Part shown: positions 7,640-16,123 of the stretch, one piece after another
Layout: every line of letters begins with the position of its first letter
Numbering within the stretch: position 1 is the first letter of the stretch
Origin: Holtiella sp036655075
GTDB lineage: Bacteria; Bacillota; Clostridia; Lachnospirales; Cellulosilyticaceae
Assembly: GCF_036655075.1 (NCBI RefSeq)
Contig: NZ_JAVVQU010000031.1
Location: forward strand, 1-38,056
DNA: 38,056 bases
Reading direction: 5' to 3'
Made by a program: the position numbers and the translations under genes
The notes under the pieces: generated by a model
Seen by the model: only the letters and a program-made list of their open reading frames with translations
The model's database searches: none
Told to the model about the DNA's origin: nothing

Positions 7640-9013
7640 ATGCAAACTAATAATTCTAGATCCGAAAAACTAGGTACAATGCCCGTTGGAAAGCTACTGG
7701 CTAGCATGTCAATTCCGGCTATTTTCTCCATGTTGGTACAATCACTGTACAACGTCGTAGACAGTATCTTTGTATCTCGTATCGGTGAAGACGCCTTAAC
7801 TGCTGTTTCACTTGCCTTTCCACTACAAATGCTTATCATTGCATTCGCCCTTGGGGTTGGGGTTGGCGTTAACTCACTCATTGCGCGTAAACTCGGTGAA
7901 GGGGACAAGGATGCAGCTTCTAAGACCGCTAGCACAGGCTTTTTCGTAGCCATTATGAATGCCATTGTATTTATGCTCATTGGGATTTTTGCTACGCGCT
8001 TTTTCATGGGCATGTTCTCAAATGATGCCTCAATTGTAGATATGGGGACTTCTTACTTACAAATTGTACTCATCTTCTCCTTTGGAATTTTTATTGAGAT
8101 CACTTGCTCAAGAACCCTTCAAGCTACAGGGAATATGATTATCCCTATGTTCTCTCAGCTCATTGGTGCAGTAACCAACATCATCCTTGACCCGATTATG
8201 ATTTTTGGGTTATTTGGCTTCCCAGCTATGGGAATTAAAGGAGCCGCCATTGCCACAGTTATTGGGCAAATTTGTGCCATGACCTTTGTACTTGTTATGT
8301 TCCATATCAAATCTCATGAGGTACATTTACAAATTCGTGGGTTCAAACTTAAGAAGGAATATGTGATTGATATTTATAAAGTAGGTTTCCCAGTGATCAT
8401 CATGAATGCCATTGGCTCTGTGACAACGACTATCTTAAACGGTATTTTGATGGGCTTCTCCTCAACTGCTGTTGCCATCTTTGGCATCTACTTCAAACTT
8501 CAATCTTTCGTCTTCATGCCAGTGTTTGGCCTGACACAAGGTGCTATGCCTATCTTAGGTTATAACTTCGGTGCCAACAACAAAAAACGTTTTATGCATA
8601 CCTTAAAATTGACACTTTTAACTTCTTTCATCATTATGTCTATTGGGACAGCTATCTTCTGGTTACTTCCAGCTGAGTTACTTGCCCTCTTTGATGGAAG
8701 TCCTGAAATGATTCAAATGGGTATTTACGTTCTACGTATCCTTAGCCTTTGCTTCATTCCAGCAGCTATTGGGATTACCCTATCTACTATGTTCCAATCT
8801 ATTGGACACGGTTTCAAATCCCTTGTTATGTCTCTTTTACGCCAGCTTGTACTCATCATTCCATGTGCATGGTTATTTGCGACTTTCATTGGTCTAGATG
8901 CTGTATGGTTCTGCTACCCTATTGCAGAGATAGTATGTGCAGTAATCTTTATGCCACTTGCTGTAGTTGTAGTCAAGAAAACTTTTGAAAATAGAACAAC
9001 TGAAATACTTTAA
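7640..9013 (+). CDS. MATE family efflux transporter
   Basis: Multidrug and toxin extrusion antiporter of the inner membrane (about 12 membrane spans, 457 residues), probably exporting cationic compounds in exchange for Na+ or H+. Typical family text includes IPAIFSMLVQSLYNVVDSIFV near the N-terminus, NSLIARKLGEGD in the first half and GLTQGAMPILGYNFGANNKKR in the second-half repeat. The ATG is preceded by AAGGGGG at the right distance. It is transcribed away from recQ across a 244-base gap and ends in a terminator shared with the next gene. MepA-like by appearance; substrate unknown. Confidence 0.93.
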   Translation: MQTNNSRSEKLGTMPVGKLLASMSIPAIFSMLVQSLYNVVDSIFVSRIGEDALTAVSLAFPLQMLIIAFALGVGVGVNSLIARKLGEGDKDAASKTASTGFFVAIMNAIVFMLIGIFATRFFMGMFSNDASIVDMGTSYLQIVLIFSFGIFIEITCSRTLQATGNMIIPMFSQLIGAVTNIILDPIMIFGLFGFPAMGIKGAAIATVIGQICAMTFVLVMFHIKSHEVHLQIRGFKLKKEYVIDIYKVGFPVIIMNAIGSVTTTILNGILMGFSSTAVAIFGIYFKLQSFVFMPVFGLTQGAMPILGYNFGANNKKRFMHTLKLTLLTSFIIMSIGTAIFWLLPAELLALFDGSPEMIQMGIYVLRILSLCFIPAAIGITLSTMFQSIGHGFKSLVMSLLRQLVLIIPCAWLFATFIGLDAVWFCYPIAEIVCAVIFMPLAVVVVKKTFENRTTEIL

Positions 9014-9017
9014 TAGA

Positions 9018-9057
9018 CAAATACCCTTTTCCTTAAATTTTAGGAAAAGGGTATTTG
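9018..9057. terminator. Bidirectional terminator between MATE and GGDEF genes
   Basis: A 16-bp stem (9018-9033 with 9042-9057) and an 8-nt loop. The last codons and the stop of the minus-strand GGDEF gene (TAA at 9042-9040) lie inside it. Confidence 0.85.
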
Positions 9058-11121
9058 CCATATTGTAGACGTTACAACTTTATTCTTACCTGTATTTTTG
9101 GCTTCATATAAGGCTTTATCTGCACAGGCAATACCTTGTGCAAAAGGCAATTGATCTGAATAGATGGTTTTTAGTCCTATGCTTATTGTCACCTTCACCT
9201 TTTCTCCCTCGTCTGTGCGAATAGGCAACCCCTCAACACATCTTCGAATTTTTTGGGCAAAAGCTTCTGCCTCCTTTTCATCCATCCCCGTTGCTACACC
9301 TAGGAATTCTTCCCCTCCATAACGTCCAACTACACCTTTACACCTTATAGATTGCTTAAGTATTTGTGCTACTTGAGCCAGTACTTTGTCTCCCATCTGA
9401 TGCCCATAAGCATCATTAATCTTTTTGAAATCATCTATATCTACCATCATGAATGTACATGTTTGCATCTTTTGAGACTTTTCGTATAGAATTCGGCTTC
9501 TTCTAAGCAATTCTTTTCGGCTAAAAATTTGTGTTAAGTTATCATACTGAGCATCATATTCTGCTTTCTGATATAACCTTGCATTCTCTAGTGCAATGCC
9601 CATATAGCTCCCTATCATCTTCAAGGTAATACTATCTTTGGTTGTATATTGGCGAGGGCCTAAGTGCTCCATTTGGATTACACCTATTAGTTGGTCACTA
9701 AACACTATAGGTACACAAATCACCGATTGTAAAACCTCTCCTTTTTTGGAGCGTTCATATTGTGTACAATAGCTATCATACTCTTTGTCCATCTCATTAA
9801 TCAGTACTTCTACCTTACTCTTAGTACAATAATGGATTAAGCTATCTGCAAGAATAGGCTCTCTCTTAGAATTTATGGCTTCTCCTTCTTCCATTCTTAG
9901 CCTATACTCAACTGTCTGGTTCATTTCATTTTGTAAGACTACTTGCAAACGTGTAAAAGGCATAAGCTCTTTTATTTCTTCTTCAACAACTTTTAAAATG
10001 GCTTCTTCACACAACTTAGATGTCAACTTTTGACCCATGTTGTATAAATGTTTGTTCTGATAATATAGTGTTTTATAGACCTCTACCTCTTTTGCCTCTT
10101 GCATGAGTTCAAGTGTTGCATCTAGCTGGATCGTTTTATTTGCAATGATTGTTTGGTCTATTTTTGCATACTGCTCAAAATATTGTGCAACTTTATTTAT
10201 ATTCCCTTGCTTTGCATGAGCCGTTCCTAATCTATAACATACTTCCTTCAGCATCTCACCTGCAACACTCTGTGCCTCTACTAAGTGCTCAAGCATAGTA
10301 ATACCTTTTTCATAGTGCCCTATTTCTAAATACAAGCTCCCAAGTTTGAGTTCTAGATAGGTCTTATTCCTTAAATTGTTATAGGCATCTGCATAGATAA
10401 TTCCTTGTTGGAAAGATTGTTCTGCAAGTTCGTACTTCTTCTCCACTTCATATAATTCACCTTCTAGTTGAAAAATACTATCTAGCATATGAGGTGCATA
10501 TTCTTTTGCTAGGGCATAAGCTTTTGCGGCATATTTTTGTACTTGCTCCATGTTCCCAATAAAACACTCACACTCTGCACGATTAATATATAAAATAATT
10601 TCCCTATCTCTATTGTTAAAACAACCATAAAGTTCTACTTGTTCGAGTAGCTTAATAGCTTCTCCAAGTTCTCTTCGCTCCATATAAACTAAAGCCATAT
10701 TCACCTTTGTTGTTGTCAACAATGATTCTTGCGTACACTTCTCCCCGAGCTCTAACGCAGTGATGCTCCACTTCAATGCTTCATCTAAGCGTCCCATTTG
10801 TGCATAGAAACCAATTAAAGTATTAGCAATACTTAACTGTCCTTCTATATTTTGTTGTTGTTCAAATAACGCATACCCCTTTTCATGTAACACAATGGCT
10901 TGCTTGCGCTTACCTTGTGCGTCCATGTTCCATGCTAAGCAATAAATAATCCAGGGATATGCCTGATCTAACTGAAATTTTGTTGCCACTTCTATCAATG
11001 CTTCTAGGAACACTCGTGCTTCCTCTATATTCATTTTTTGTATATCTTTAAGTAGATTTTTTGCATAGTCTTGATTTTCTCTTAACTTGTGGGGTACTTG
11101 CATCAAATCTTCTATTTTCAT
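9040..11121 (-). CDS. TPR-GAF-GGDEF diguanylate cyclase
   Basis: Predicted cytosolic c-di-GMP synthase. Residues 1-340 are helical TPR-like repeats (many A--Y---G-Y--A patterns), 350-515 a GAF-type sensor domain (SVICVPIVFSDQLIGVIQME), and 525-685 a GGDEF domain. The domain has DIDDFKKINDAYGHQMGD and an intact active site GGEEF (602-606), so it should be active. The autoinhibitory I-site (RxxD, five residues before GGEEF) reads RCKG, so feedback inhibition by c-di-GMP is probably absent. There are no membrane spans, so the signal is likely a soluble ligand or a protein partner of the TPRs. The start ATG follows AGGAG. The gene end overlaps the shared terminator. Confidence 0.92.
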   Translation of the reverse strand: MKIEDLMQVPHKLRENQDYAKNLLKDIQKMNIEEARVFLEALIEVATKFQLDQAYPWIIYCLAWNMDAQGKRKQAIVLHEKGYALFEQQQNIEGQLSIANTLIGFYAQMGRLDEALKWSITALELGEKCTQESLLTTTKVNMALVYMERRELGEAIKLLEQVELYGCFNNRDREIILYINRAECECFIGNMEQVQKYAAKAYALAKEYAPHMLDSIFQLEGELYEVEKKYELAEQSFQQGIIYADAYNNLRNKTYLELKLGSLYLEIGHYEKGITMLEHLVEAQSVAGEMLKEVCYRLGTAHAKQGNINKVAQYFEQYAKIDQTIIANKTIQLDATLELMQEAKEVEVYKTLYYQNKHLYNMGQKLTSKLCEEAILKVVEEEIKELMPFTRLQVVLQNEMNQTVEYRLRMEEGEAINSKREPILADSLIHYCTKSKVEVLINEMDKEYDSYCTQYERSKKGEVLQSVICVPIVFSDQLIGVIQMEHLGPRQYTTKDSITLKMIGSYMGIALENARLYQKAEYDAQYDNLTQIFSRKELLRRSRILYEKSQKMQTCTFMMVDIDDFKKINDAYGHQMGDKVLAQVAQILKQSIRCKGVVGRYGGEEFLGVATGMDEKEAEAFAQKIRRCVEGLPIRTDEGEKVKVTISIGLKTIYSDQLPFAQGIACADKALYEAKNTGKNKVVTSTIWQIPFS

Positions 11122-11221
11122 ATCATTCTCCTATTTTTCTTATTCCAATAACAATACTCTACTTTTATATTATAATACAAATTCATTTAAAATATATAAT
11201 TAGTCTCCAAAAAATTTAAAT

Positions 11222-11250
11222 AAAAAATGTGTCTTTAGAAAAGACACATC
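11222..11250 (-). terminator. Terminator of the small unknown gene
   Basis: A 9-bp stem (11227-11235 with 11241-11249) and a 5-nt loop followed on the minus strand by TTTTTT, four bases past the stop codon. Confidence 0.85.
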
Positions 11251-11253
11251 CTC

Positions 11254-11475
11254 TTATTGTTTTGGTACGCTTCTTAAGCTCTCATAAGCATTTTGAATAT
11301 TTACTAGCTCATCTTCTGTAAACTTCTTTGAAATATATCTTGCTTGTTCAATACGTTTAAGCGATTTCTCTACTTGCTCTTCAAATATTTCAATCTCTCT
11401 TATATCTCTACCTTTTGCTACATTTACTCTTCTGCGAGTACTTAATATATCTTTAACGATTTGTTCTTTATTCAT
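11254..11475 (-). CDS. Small protein of unknown function, 73 residues
   Basis: Not recognised. A charged, helix-rich protein without membrane spans or cysteines (MNKEQIVKDILSTRRRVNV... FTEDELVNIQNAYESLR). It looks real: AAGGAG lies 9-10 bases before the ATG and an intrinsic terminator follows the stop at once. It lies between the GGDEF gene and cbiK, each with its own terminator, so it is likely a single transcript. The basic RRRVNVAKGRDIRE stretch followed by an acidic helix could suggest a small nucleic-acid or protein adaptor, but that is only a guess. Confidence 0.7.
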   Translation of the reverse strand: MNKEQIVKDILSTRRRVNVAKGRDIREIEIFEEQVEKSLKRIEQARYISKKFTEDELVNIQNAYESLRSVPKQ

Positions 11476-11519
11476 TTGATAGAAGTCTCCTTATTTTGTC
11501 CATTTCCTGTTCTATCTTA

Positions 11520-11549
11520 TAAAAAATCCTAGGTTTTGTAAACCCTAGA
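11520..11549 (-). terminator. cbiK terminator
   Basis: A 10-bp stem (11527-11536 with 11540-11549), 3-nt loop, then six Ts on the minus strand, ten bases past the cbiK stop. Confidence 0.85.
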
Positions 11550-11558
11550 CCACTACTT

Positions 11559-12437
11559 CTACAATTTATTGATTACTTTTTGTATATGTGTGATATACAC
11601 TTGTCTTGTACTTAGATAACTTCCCAATCCTTTTTGAACCACTTTGACTTGCTTATCTAGGGCTTCTAATCCACTTTTGAAAGACGCTTCCTGGTCACCC
11701 ATCACATCTTTTAAAATATGCATACCTGCAACTAACATAAAGGGTACGATGGTAACCGTATCATTTTTAAAAGGCATCTGATGCAAGTTACATCTATCTT
11801 CTAATGTAGTTACCATACAGTTTAGCATGGTTGCATCAAGCATCTCTTGTAAGTAGGCATAAGAAACATGTGCCTCATGGGTTGTACCATGACCTAATAG
11901 AAGAATGTCTGTATCTAGACCTTGATATGTTGCTTCTATTTCTTTCACAACGCTCTCGTAATCCTTTTGTGTACTCAAAAGGGCCTTCCCTACAGCCACT
12001 TTCATCTTGGTTCTCTGTGCCTTATCCACCTCTTGCTCTATCACTTTTTCTTCACTCGTGCCCTCTAACTTTTCCTTACACCTTATGTTAGATGCGAGAA
12101 TTACTTCTTGTAATCTGTCAACTTGAGCTCCTTCATGATATTGGTTTCTGAGTGCTAAAAGCTTATCATACTCTATCCCTTCTATTAAAAAGAGTGGCTG
12201 AATAACGACTTTTGTATAGCCTTCTTGTTTAAGCTGTTCCATTGTCTCATCAGGTGACAAAATCTTTAAATTATACTCTGAAAGTAAACGCTTTCTTAAA
12301 AAACTTGATGAAAAACTTTCATGTACATCCCAATCTGGAAAAGCTTCTTGAATAGCCTGAATACAAGGATCTATGCTTTCCTTTTTTTGTTCTAAGTAAC
12401 TCGTTCCAAAACTAACAACCAAAATAGCTTTTTTCAT
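11559..12437 (-). CDS. cbiK: Sirohydrochlorin cobaltochelatase CbiK
   Basis: Inserts Co2+ into sirohydrochlorin in the anaerobic cobalamin route; family members can also insert Fe2+ to give siroheme. At 292 residues it matches the long CbiK type rather than the short CbiX. The metal-site histidines are visible in LLGHGTTHEAH (His183) and VAGMHILKDVMGDQ (His240), and the N-terminus KKAILVVSFGTSY is characteristic. There is no signal peptide, so it is the cytosolic form. Its start overlaps the end of met8 by 26 bases, so the two are translationally coupled. No other cobalamin gene is in the window, so with asrABC at 32-35 kb a role in siroheme formation is quite possible. Confidence 0.93.
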   Translation of the reverse strand: MKKAILVVSFGTSYLEQKKESIDPCIQAIQEAFPDWDVHESFSSSFLRKRLLSEYNLKILSPDETMEQLKQEGYTKVVIQPLFLIEGIEYDKLLALRNQYHEGAQVDRLQEVILASNIRCKEKLEGTSEEKVIEQEVDKAQRTKMKVAVGKALLSTQKDYESVVKEIEATYQGLDTDILLLGHGTTHEAHVSYAYLQEMLDATMLNCMVTTLEDRCNLHQMPFKNDTVTIVPFMLVAGMHILKDVMGDQEASFKSGLEALDKQVKVVQKGLGSYLSTRQVYITHIQKVINKL

Positions 12438-13002
12438 ATGCCTTAAGCTCCTTTATGTCTAACATTGCAAGATGATTTAAGATTTTTTTCTTTTCTCCTT
12501 CGTCTGCTACTTTTTCTAGTACTTTGCTACGCAAACGCCCATGTATTTGTATAAGCTCCTCGTAAGAGGCATCATACTTTTCTTCTAACTCTTGCTTGAT
12601 TCTAGCTGCAAGGGAAGGACTTGCACCACCTGTCGAAACTGCAATTACCAAATCCCCTCTTTTGAACGTAGAAGGCACGATGAAACTTGAAAGTTCCTTA
12701 TTATCGACTACGTTGCAAAGCTTATTGGCACGTTTACAAAAAAGTCCAATGGCATAGTTAGTCTTCTGATCATTAGTAGCCGCCACTACTAAAAAACTAT
12801 TGGCACAGTCACCTTCTTCGTAGTATTTGTAAATGAGATTCACATCATGTCCTAACGCCTTAAATTCTGGGATAAAACACGGTGCAATTACATGTACCTC
12901 ACATTCCTCCTTACAAAAAGCCATAGCCTTACGATAAGCAATTTTACCCCCACCTACAATCGTTACCTTCTTGCCCTCTAAGTTCAAACATGCTGTGTAC
13001 AT
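12412..13002 (-). CDS. Precorrin-2 dehydrogenase (Met8/CysG N-terminal type)
   Basis: NAD-dependent oxidation of precorrin-2 to sirohydrochlorin, possibly also ferrochelation. 196 residues, as in stand-alone SirC/YlnF/Met8 proteins. The N-terminal Rossmann motif is VTIVGGGKIAYRKA (14-27). The dehydrogenase core has VVAATND and CNVVDNKELSSFIVPSTFKRGDLVIAVSTGGASPSLA, in which the Ser-x-Ala-rich stretch is diagnostic. GGGAGAGGG precedes the ATG. It forms a two-gene operon with cbiK. It supplies the step missing from the hemA-hemL operon, whose CobA/HemD makes precorrin-2 but cannot oxidise it. Confidence 0.92.
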   Translation of the reverse strand: MYTACLNLEGKKVTIVGGGKIAYRKAMAFCKEECEVHVIAPCFIPEFKALGHDVNLIYKYYEEGDCANSFLVVAATNDQKTNYAIGLFCKRANKLCNVVDNKELSSFIVPSTFKRGDLVIAVSTGGASPSLAARIKQELEEKYDASYEELIQIHGRLRSKVLEKVADEGEKKKILNHLAMLDIKELKAYEKSYFGC

Positions 13003-13265
13003 CTTATTCCCTCTCCCTTTATTTAGCTTTATTTACCTATTTTTATTTTACCACACTCATTGCATACATTCTATCTTCCATGCCTTGTTTACTCCTTTAT
13101 CACTCTATCCACAAGCAAAGGATATTGTATACAAGTAGTGTGCTCGTTTTCATCCAATTTCCTTATTAATTTGAAAATTATTTTGTTGTTTTAAAAACTA
13201 TATTGTTGTATAACTATAAGAAACTATTCTTATTTAATAAGAAGCAAAATGAAGGAGATTTTAAC

Positions 13266-14534
13266 ATGAGTATTTCAGGTGAACGTGCTTTTTCCCTTTT
13301 ACAAAAAATTGGTTTCATTCGTTGTAGTGGAACTGCTGAGGAATTACAAGCTGCCCATATTCTTTTAGATGAGCTTAAGTCTTTAGGTTTAGAATGCACC
13401 CTCGAGGCTTTCAAAGTTCATAACTACACCATCAAAAAAGCAACTTTAGAGGTATTAGAGCCTTATCAACAAACTTATGAAGTGACAGGTCTTGGGCTTT
13501 CAGGTAATACCCCTGCTGATGGTCTTGTAGCTGACTTCAAATACATCCAACAAGCAAGTGATATGGACTTATTAGACGCTAAAGGCAAAGTAGTCCTTTT
13601 AAATGGCGGCCTCACTGTAGAAGTCTATGAACGCCTCTTCAAAGCAGGTGTTGCAGGGATTATCGCTTACAGTGGTACCGTTATTGATGACCCAGCTCTT
13701 ACTGACCTTCAAGTACGTGCGATCCGTGCAAAGCACTTAGAAGTTGGACAAATCCCAGGTGTTACCCTTCGTGCTAGTGATGCCTTTGACATGGTTAAAA
13801 ACAAAGCAACTAAAGTACGTATGGTGCTTGAACAAGATGACTATGAAGTTGATTCTCACAACGTGTATGCAACCCTCCAAGGAACCGATTACCCTGAAGA
13901 AGAAATCGCCTTCATGGGACACTACGACAGTGTACCTTTTAGTACAGGTGTCTATGACAACGGTGCAGGCTCTGTGATCTTAATGGAACTTGTACGCCAC
14001 TATTTAGCACATCCACCCAAACGCACCCTTCGCTTCATGTGGTTTGGTTCAGAAGAAAAAGGTTTACTTGGTAGCAAAGCTTATGTGGCAACTGCCGAAG
14101 AAGATGCGCTCAAAGCTATTAAACTTGGCATTAACGTAGATGTAGCAGGCCCTATTATGGGTGAAGACCGTGCTATTGTCACAGCAGACAACAGCTTATG
14201 TACCTATATTGAGTACCTTGCAAAAGAAGTAGGCTTCTCTATTGCTGTAAAACAAGATACTTATTCTAGTGACTCTATTCCCTTTGCAAACAAGGGCATT
14301 CCTTGCGTCAACTTCTGCCGTTTTGGCTCACCAGGTTGTGCTATGATTCACTCACGCTACGACATCTTAGACTACTTATCTGGAGAATCTCTAGAAAACA
14401 CAGCACGCTTTGTACAAACATTTAGTGACCGTGTTATCAATGCACCACTCTTCCCAGTAGAACAAAAGATGCCAGCCAATATGGTAGAAGCTGTAGATAA
14501 ATACCTTCAAAAGAAAAAATCTGACACAAAATAA
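13266..14534 (+). CDS. M28 family zinc aminopeptidase with PA domain
   Basis: Predicted cytosolic metallopeptidase (no signal peptide), 422 residues. A protease-associated insert lies at about 95-190 (GKVVLLNGG...AGVAGIIAYSG). The M28 zinc ligands are seen in FMGHYDSV, YDNGAGS, FGSEEKGLLGS (catalytic Glu plus ligand), NVDVAGP and the final His in AMIHSRYD. I start it at the ATG of 13266 because AAGGAG lies 9 bases upstream; the frame extends 63 bases further 5' but without a ribosome site. It is divergent from met8 and has its own terminator. It probably trims imported peptides. Confidence 0.93.
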   Translation: MSISGERAFSLLQKIGFIRCSGTAEELQAAHILLDELKSLGLECTLEAFKVHNYTIKKATLEVLEPYQQTYEVTGLGLSGNTPADGLVADFKYIQQASDMDLLDAKGKVVLLNGGLTVEVYERLFKAGVAGIIAYSGTVIDDPALTDLQVRAIRAKHLEVGQIPGVTLRASDAFDMVKNKATKVRMVLEQDDYEVDSHNVYATLQGTDYPEEEIAFMGHYDSVPFSTGVYDNGAGSVILMELVRHYLAHPPKRTLRFMWFGSEEKGLLGSKAYVATAEEDALKAIKLGINVDVAGPIMGEDRAIVTADNSLCTYIEYLAKEVGFSIAVKQDTYSSDSIPFANKGIPCVNFCRFGSPGCAMIHSRYDILDYLSGESLENTARFVQTFSDRVINAPLFPVEQKMPANMVEAVDKYLQKKKSDTK

Positions 14535-14544
14535 TTGACCTAAA

Positions 14545-14579
14545 AAAAAGCAGAAAGTCTTACTCGACCTCTGCTTTTT
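14545..14579. terminator. Bidirectional terminator, M28 peptidase / DUF402
   Basis: A 10-bp stem AAAAAGCAGA/TCTGCTTTTT (14545-14554 with 14570-14579) with T-runs both ways between the converging genes. Confidence 0.85.
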
Positions 14580-14589
14580 CTTTTATTCT

Positions 14590-15132
14590 CTAATATTTTC
14601 CACCCTCAAACTCATATAAATAGCGTCTAAAAAACTCTATTATGAATTTTTTATCTGGTATAACTTCTTTTATTACCCTTTCACTGGTGGCATAGGCCAT
14701 TTCAAAATCTGCTTGTGTAATAATTCCCTGGTCTCGTGCTCCTTCCAATTCATCTTCATCTAATATACGCAACTTAAAGTCACTGGTCATCACCACATCT
14801 AAATAAAGATCATCAAAATAAGGAATCCCTACTTCGTTTATGCCAGTAGACTTAATCATATCAAAGTACCATTCTACGAAGTTTCCCTCTTGGTCAAACA
14901 CCACATTGGCACACCATTTTTCATGATCTGGTAAGAAAATCAACCCTTTGTATCCATCATCACAAAGACATACATTTTTTCTATCTTCGTAATCTACTAC
15001 TAACTTTTGCTTTACTGTATCAATCTGAATAAAAGAAATATACCCCTCAAATACATCTTCTATATGTTTAAATTCATAAGTATAACGGTCTAGCCATGTC
15101 CAATTGCGTCCATCTAAAAATTTTCTTTTCAT
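14590..15132 (-). CDS. DUF402 domain protein
   Basis: 180-residue protein of the DUF402 group, which includes nucleoside tri/diphosphatases and FomD-like phosphatases. The signature is the acidic metal-binding stretch GNFVEWYFDMIKSTGIN...IPYFDDLYLDVVM with Asp residues at regular spacing, plus GLIFLPDHEKWCANVVF ahead of it. AGGAG sits 6 bases before the ATG and inside the last bases of the AraC gene 9 bases upstream, so the two are co-transcribed. Reaction not certain; a nucleotide phosphatase is the family-based expectation. Confidence 0.8.
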   Translation of the reverse strand: MKRKFLDGRNWTWLDRYTYEFKHIEDVFEGYISFIQIDTVKQKLVVDYEDRKNVCLCDDGYKGLIFLPDHEKWCANVVFDQEGNFVEWYFDMIKSTGINEVGIPYFDDLYLDVVMTSDFKLRILDEDELEGARDQGIITQADFEMAYATSERVIKEVIPDKKFIIEFFRRYLYEFEGGKY

Positions 15133-15141
15133 CTTCTACTC

Positions 15142-15984
15142 CTAGTCATTAAAATTATATTTTCTTCTAAATTCTATTGGAGAACAGCCTTCATAAGTTT
15201 TAAACTTAAGGCAAAAGTAACTGGTATCATGATATCCCACTAACTCTCCTATTTCTTTCACTTTCATCTGCTCTCTTGTAACCAAATACTCTTTAGCTTT
15301 TTGGATACGCATTTGGTTGAGATAGTCAAATGGCTTACTCCCATAGATATCTTTAAATAGTCTACACAAATAATATTTGGTCACCCCAATTTGTTCTGCT
15401 AGTTGCTCTAGTGTAATATCGTCCCTATAATGCTGTTCCATATAATCAATAACAGGACTGAGCCTATCATAGGTTTTACTTTTCCCTTCATTTTGATACT
15501 GCAACCTATGCTGTTGCATGTAGACTATAAGCTCATACAATTGTAGTGAAGCCTTCAACATACTTTCTCGTCTATAGGATGCTGTATTTAACGTATAAAA
15601 CAACTCTTTATACCGCTGCTTGACCTCCCCTTCTCTTTCTAAGTTAAGTATAAGACTAGACCCTACTTCTAAATAGTTCATCAAGCTTTCTACTTGGTCT
15701 CCATTAAAAGTAATCCATGTAGTCTTCCATCGTTGGGTTAAGCTTTCATAGGTATGAGGCACATTTTTCTTGAAGAAAAAAGCCATCCCTTTTGAAATGG
15801 TATAGCTTTGCCCTTCTACAGTAAAGATCCCCTCTCCCTCTAAACAATAAGACCATTGATAATCTTCATATCCTTCGTCTCTTGTCACACCATTTTCTTC
15901 ATAGTCCATCCCTATACCTGTTATATAGAAGGGGAGCTTCTCCATATCTTTTGTTACAATCGAAAACATAACTTGTGCTGCCAT
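15142..15984 (-). CDS. AraC family transcriptional regulator
   Basis: 280 residues: an N-terminal cupin-like effector domain (15-140, with YCLEGEGIFTVEGQSYTISKGMAFFF) and a C-terminal double helix-turn-helix (about 180-278, DDITLEQLAEQIGVTKYYLCRLFK and VKEIGELVGYHDTSYFCLKFK). It is divergent from the beta-galactosidase gene with only 139 bases between, so it is most likely that gene's sugar-responsive activator. GGGGGAAG precedes the ATG. It is co-transcribed with the DUF402 gene. Confidence 0.93.
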   Translation of the reverse strand: MAAQVMFSIVTKDMEKLPFYITGIGMDYEENGVTRDEGYEDYQWSYCLEGEGIFTVEGQSYTISKGMAFFFKKNVPHTYESLTQRWKTTWITFNGDQVESLMNYLEVGSSLILNLEREGEVKQRYKELFYTLNTASYRRESMLKASLQLYELIVYMQQHRLQYQNEGKSKTYDRLSPVIDYMEQHYRDDITLEQLAEQIGVTKYYLCRLFKDIYGSKPFDYLNQMRIQKAKEYLVTREQMKVKEIGELVGYHDTSYFCLKFKTYEGCSPIEFRRKYNFND

Positions 15985-16031
15985 TCTCTTCCCCCGTTCA
16001 ATATTTTTATATTTTTTGCAATATCCTTAGA

Positions 16032-16060
16032 TTTACTTATATTTTATCTCTACTTATAAT
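16032..16060 (+). promoter_or_regulatory. Beta-galactosidase promoter
   Basis: TTTACT (16032-16037), a 17-bp spacer and TATAAT (16055-16060) lie 64 bases before the beta-galactosidase ATG. The -35 is imperfect, as expected for an AraC-activated promoter. Confidence 0.6.
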
Positions 16061-16123
16061 TTTATTATATATTAATATTTTTTCATATACATAACTATTA
16101 TTTTCTATATAAAGGAGTTCACT

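Noticed and set aside
13020..13120. 12-codon minus-strand ORF with AAAGGAG upstream of met8
   Set aside because: Spacing is long, no regulatory hairpin follows and no codon bias is seen.
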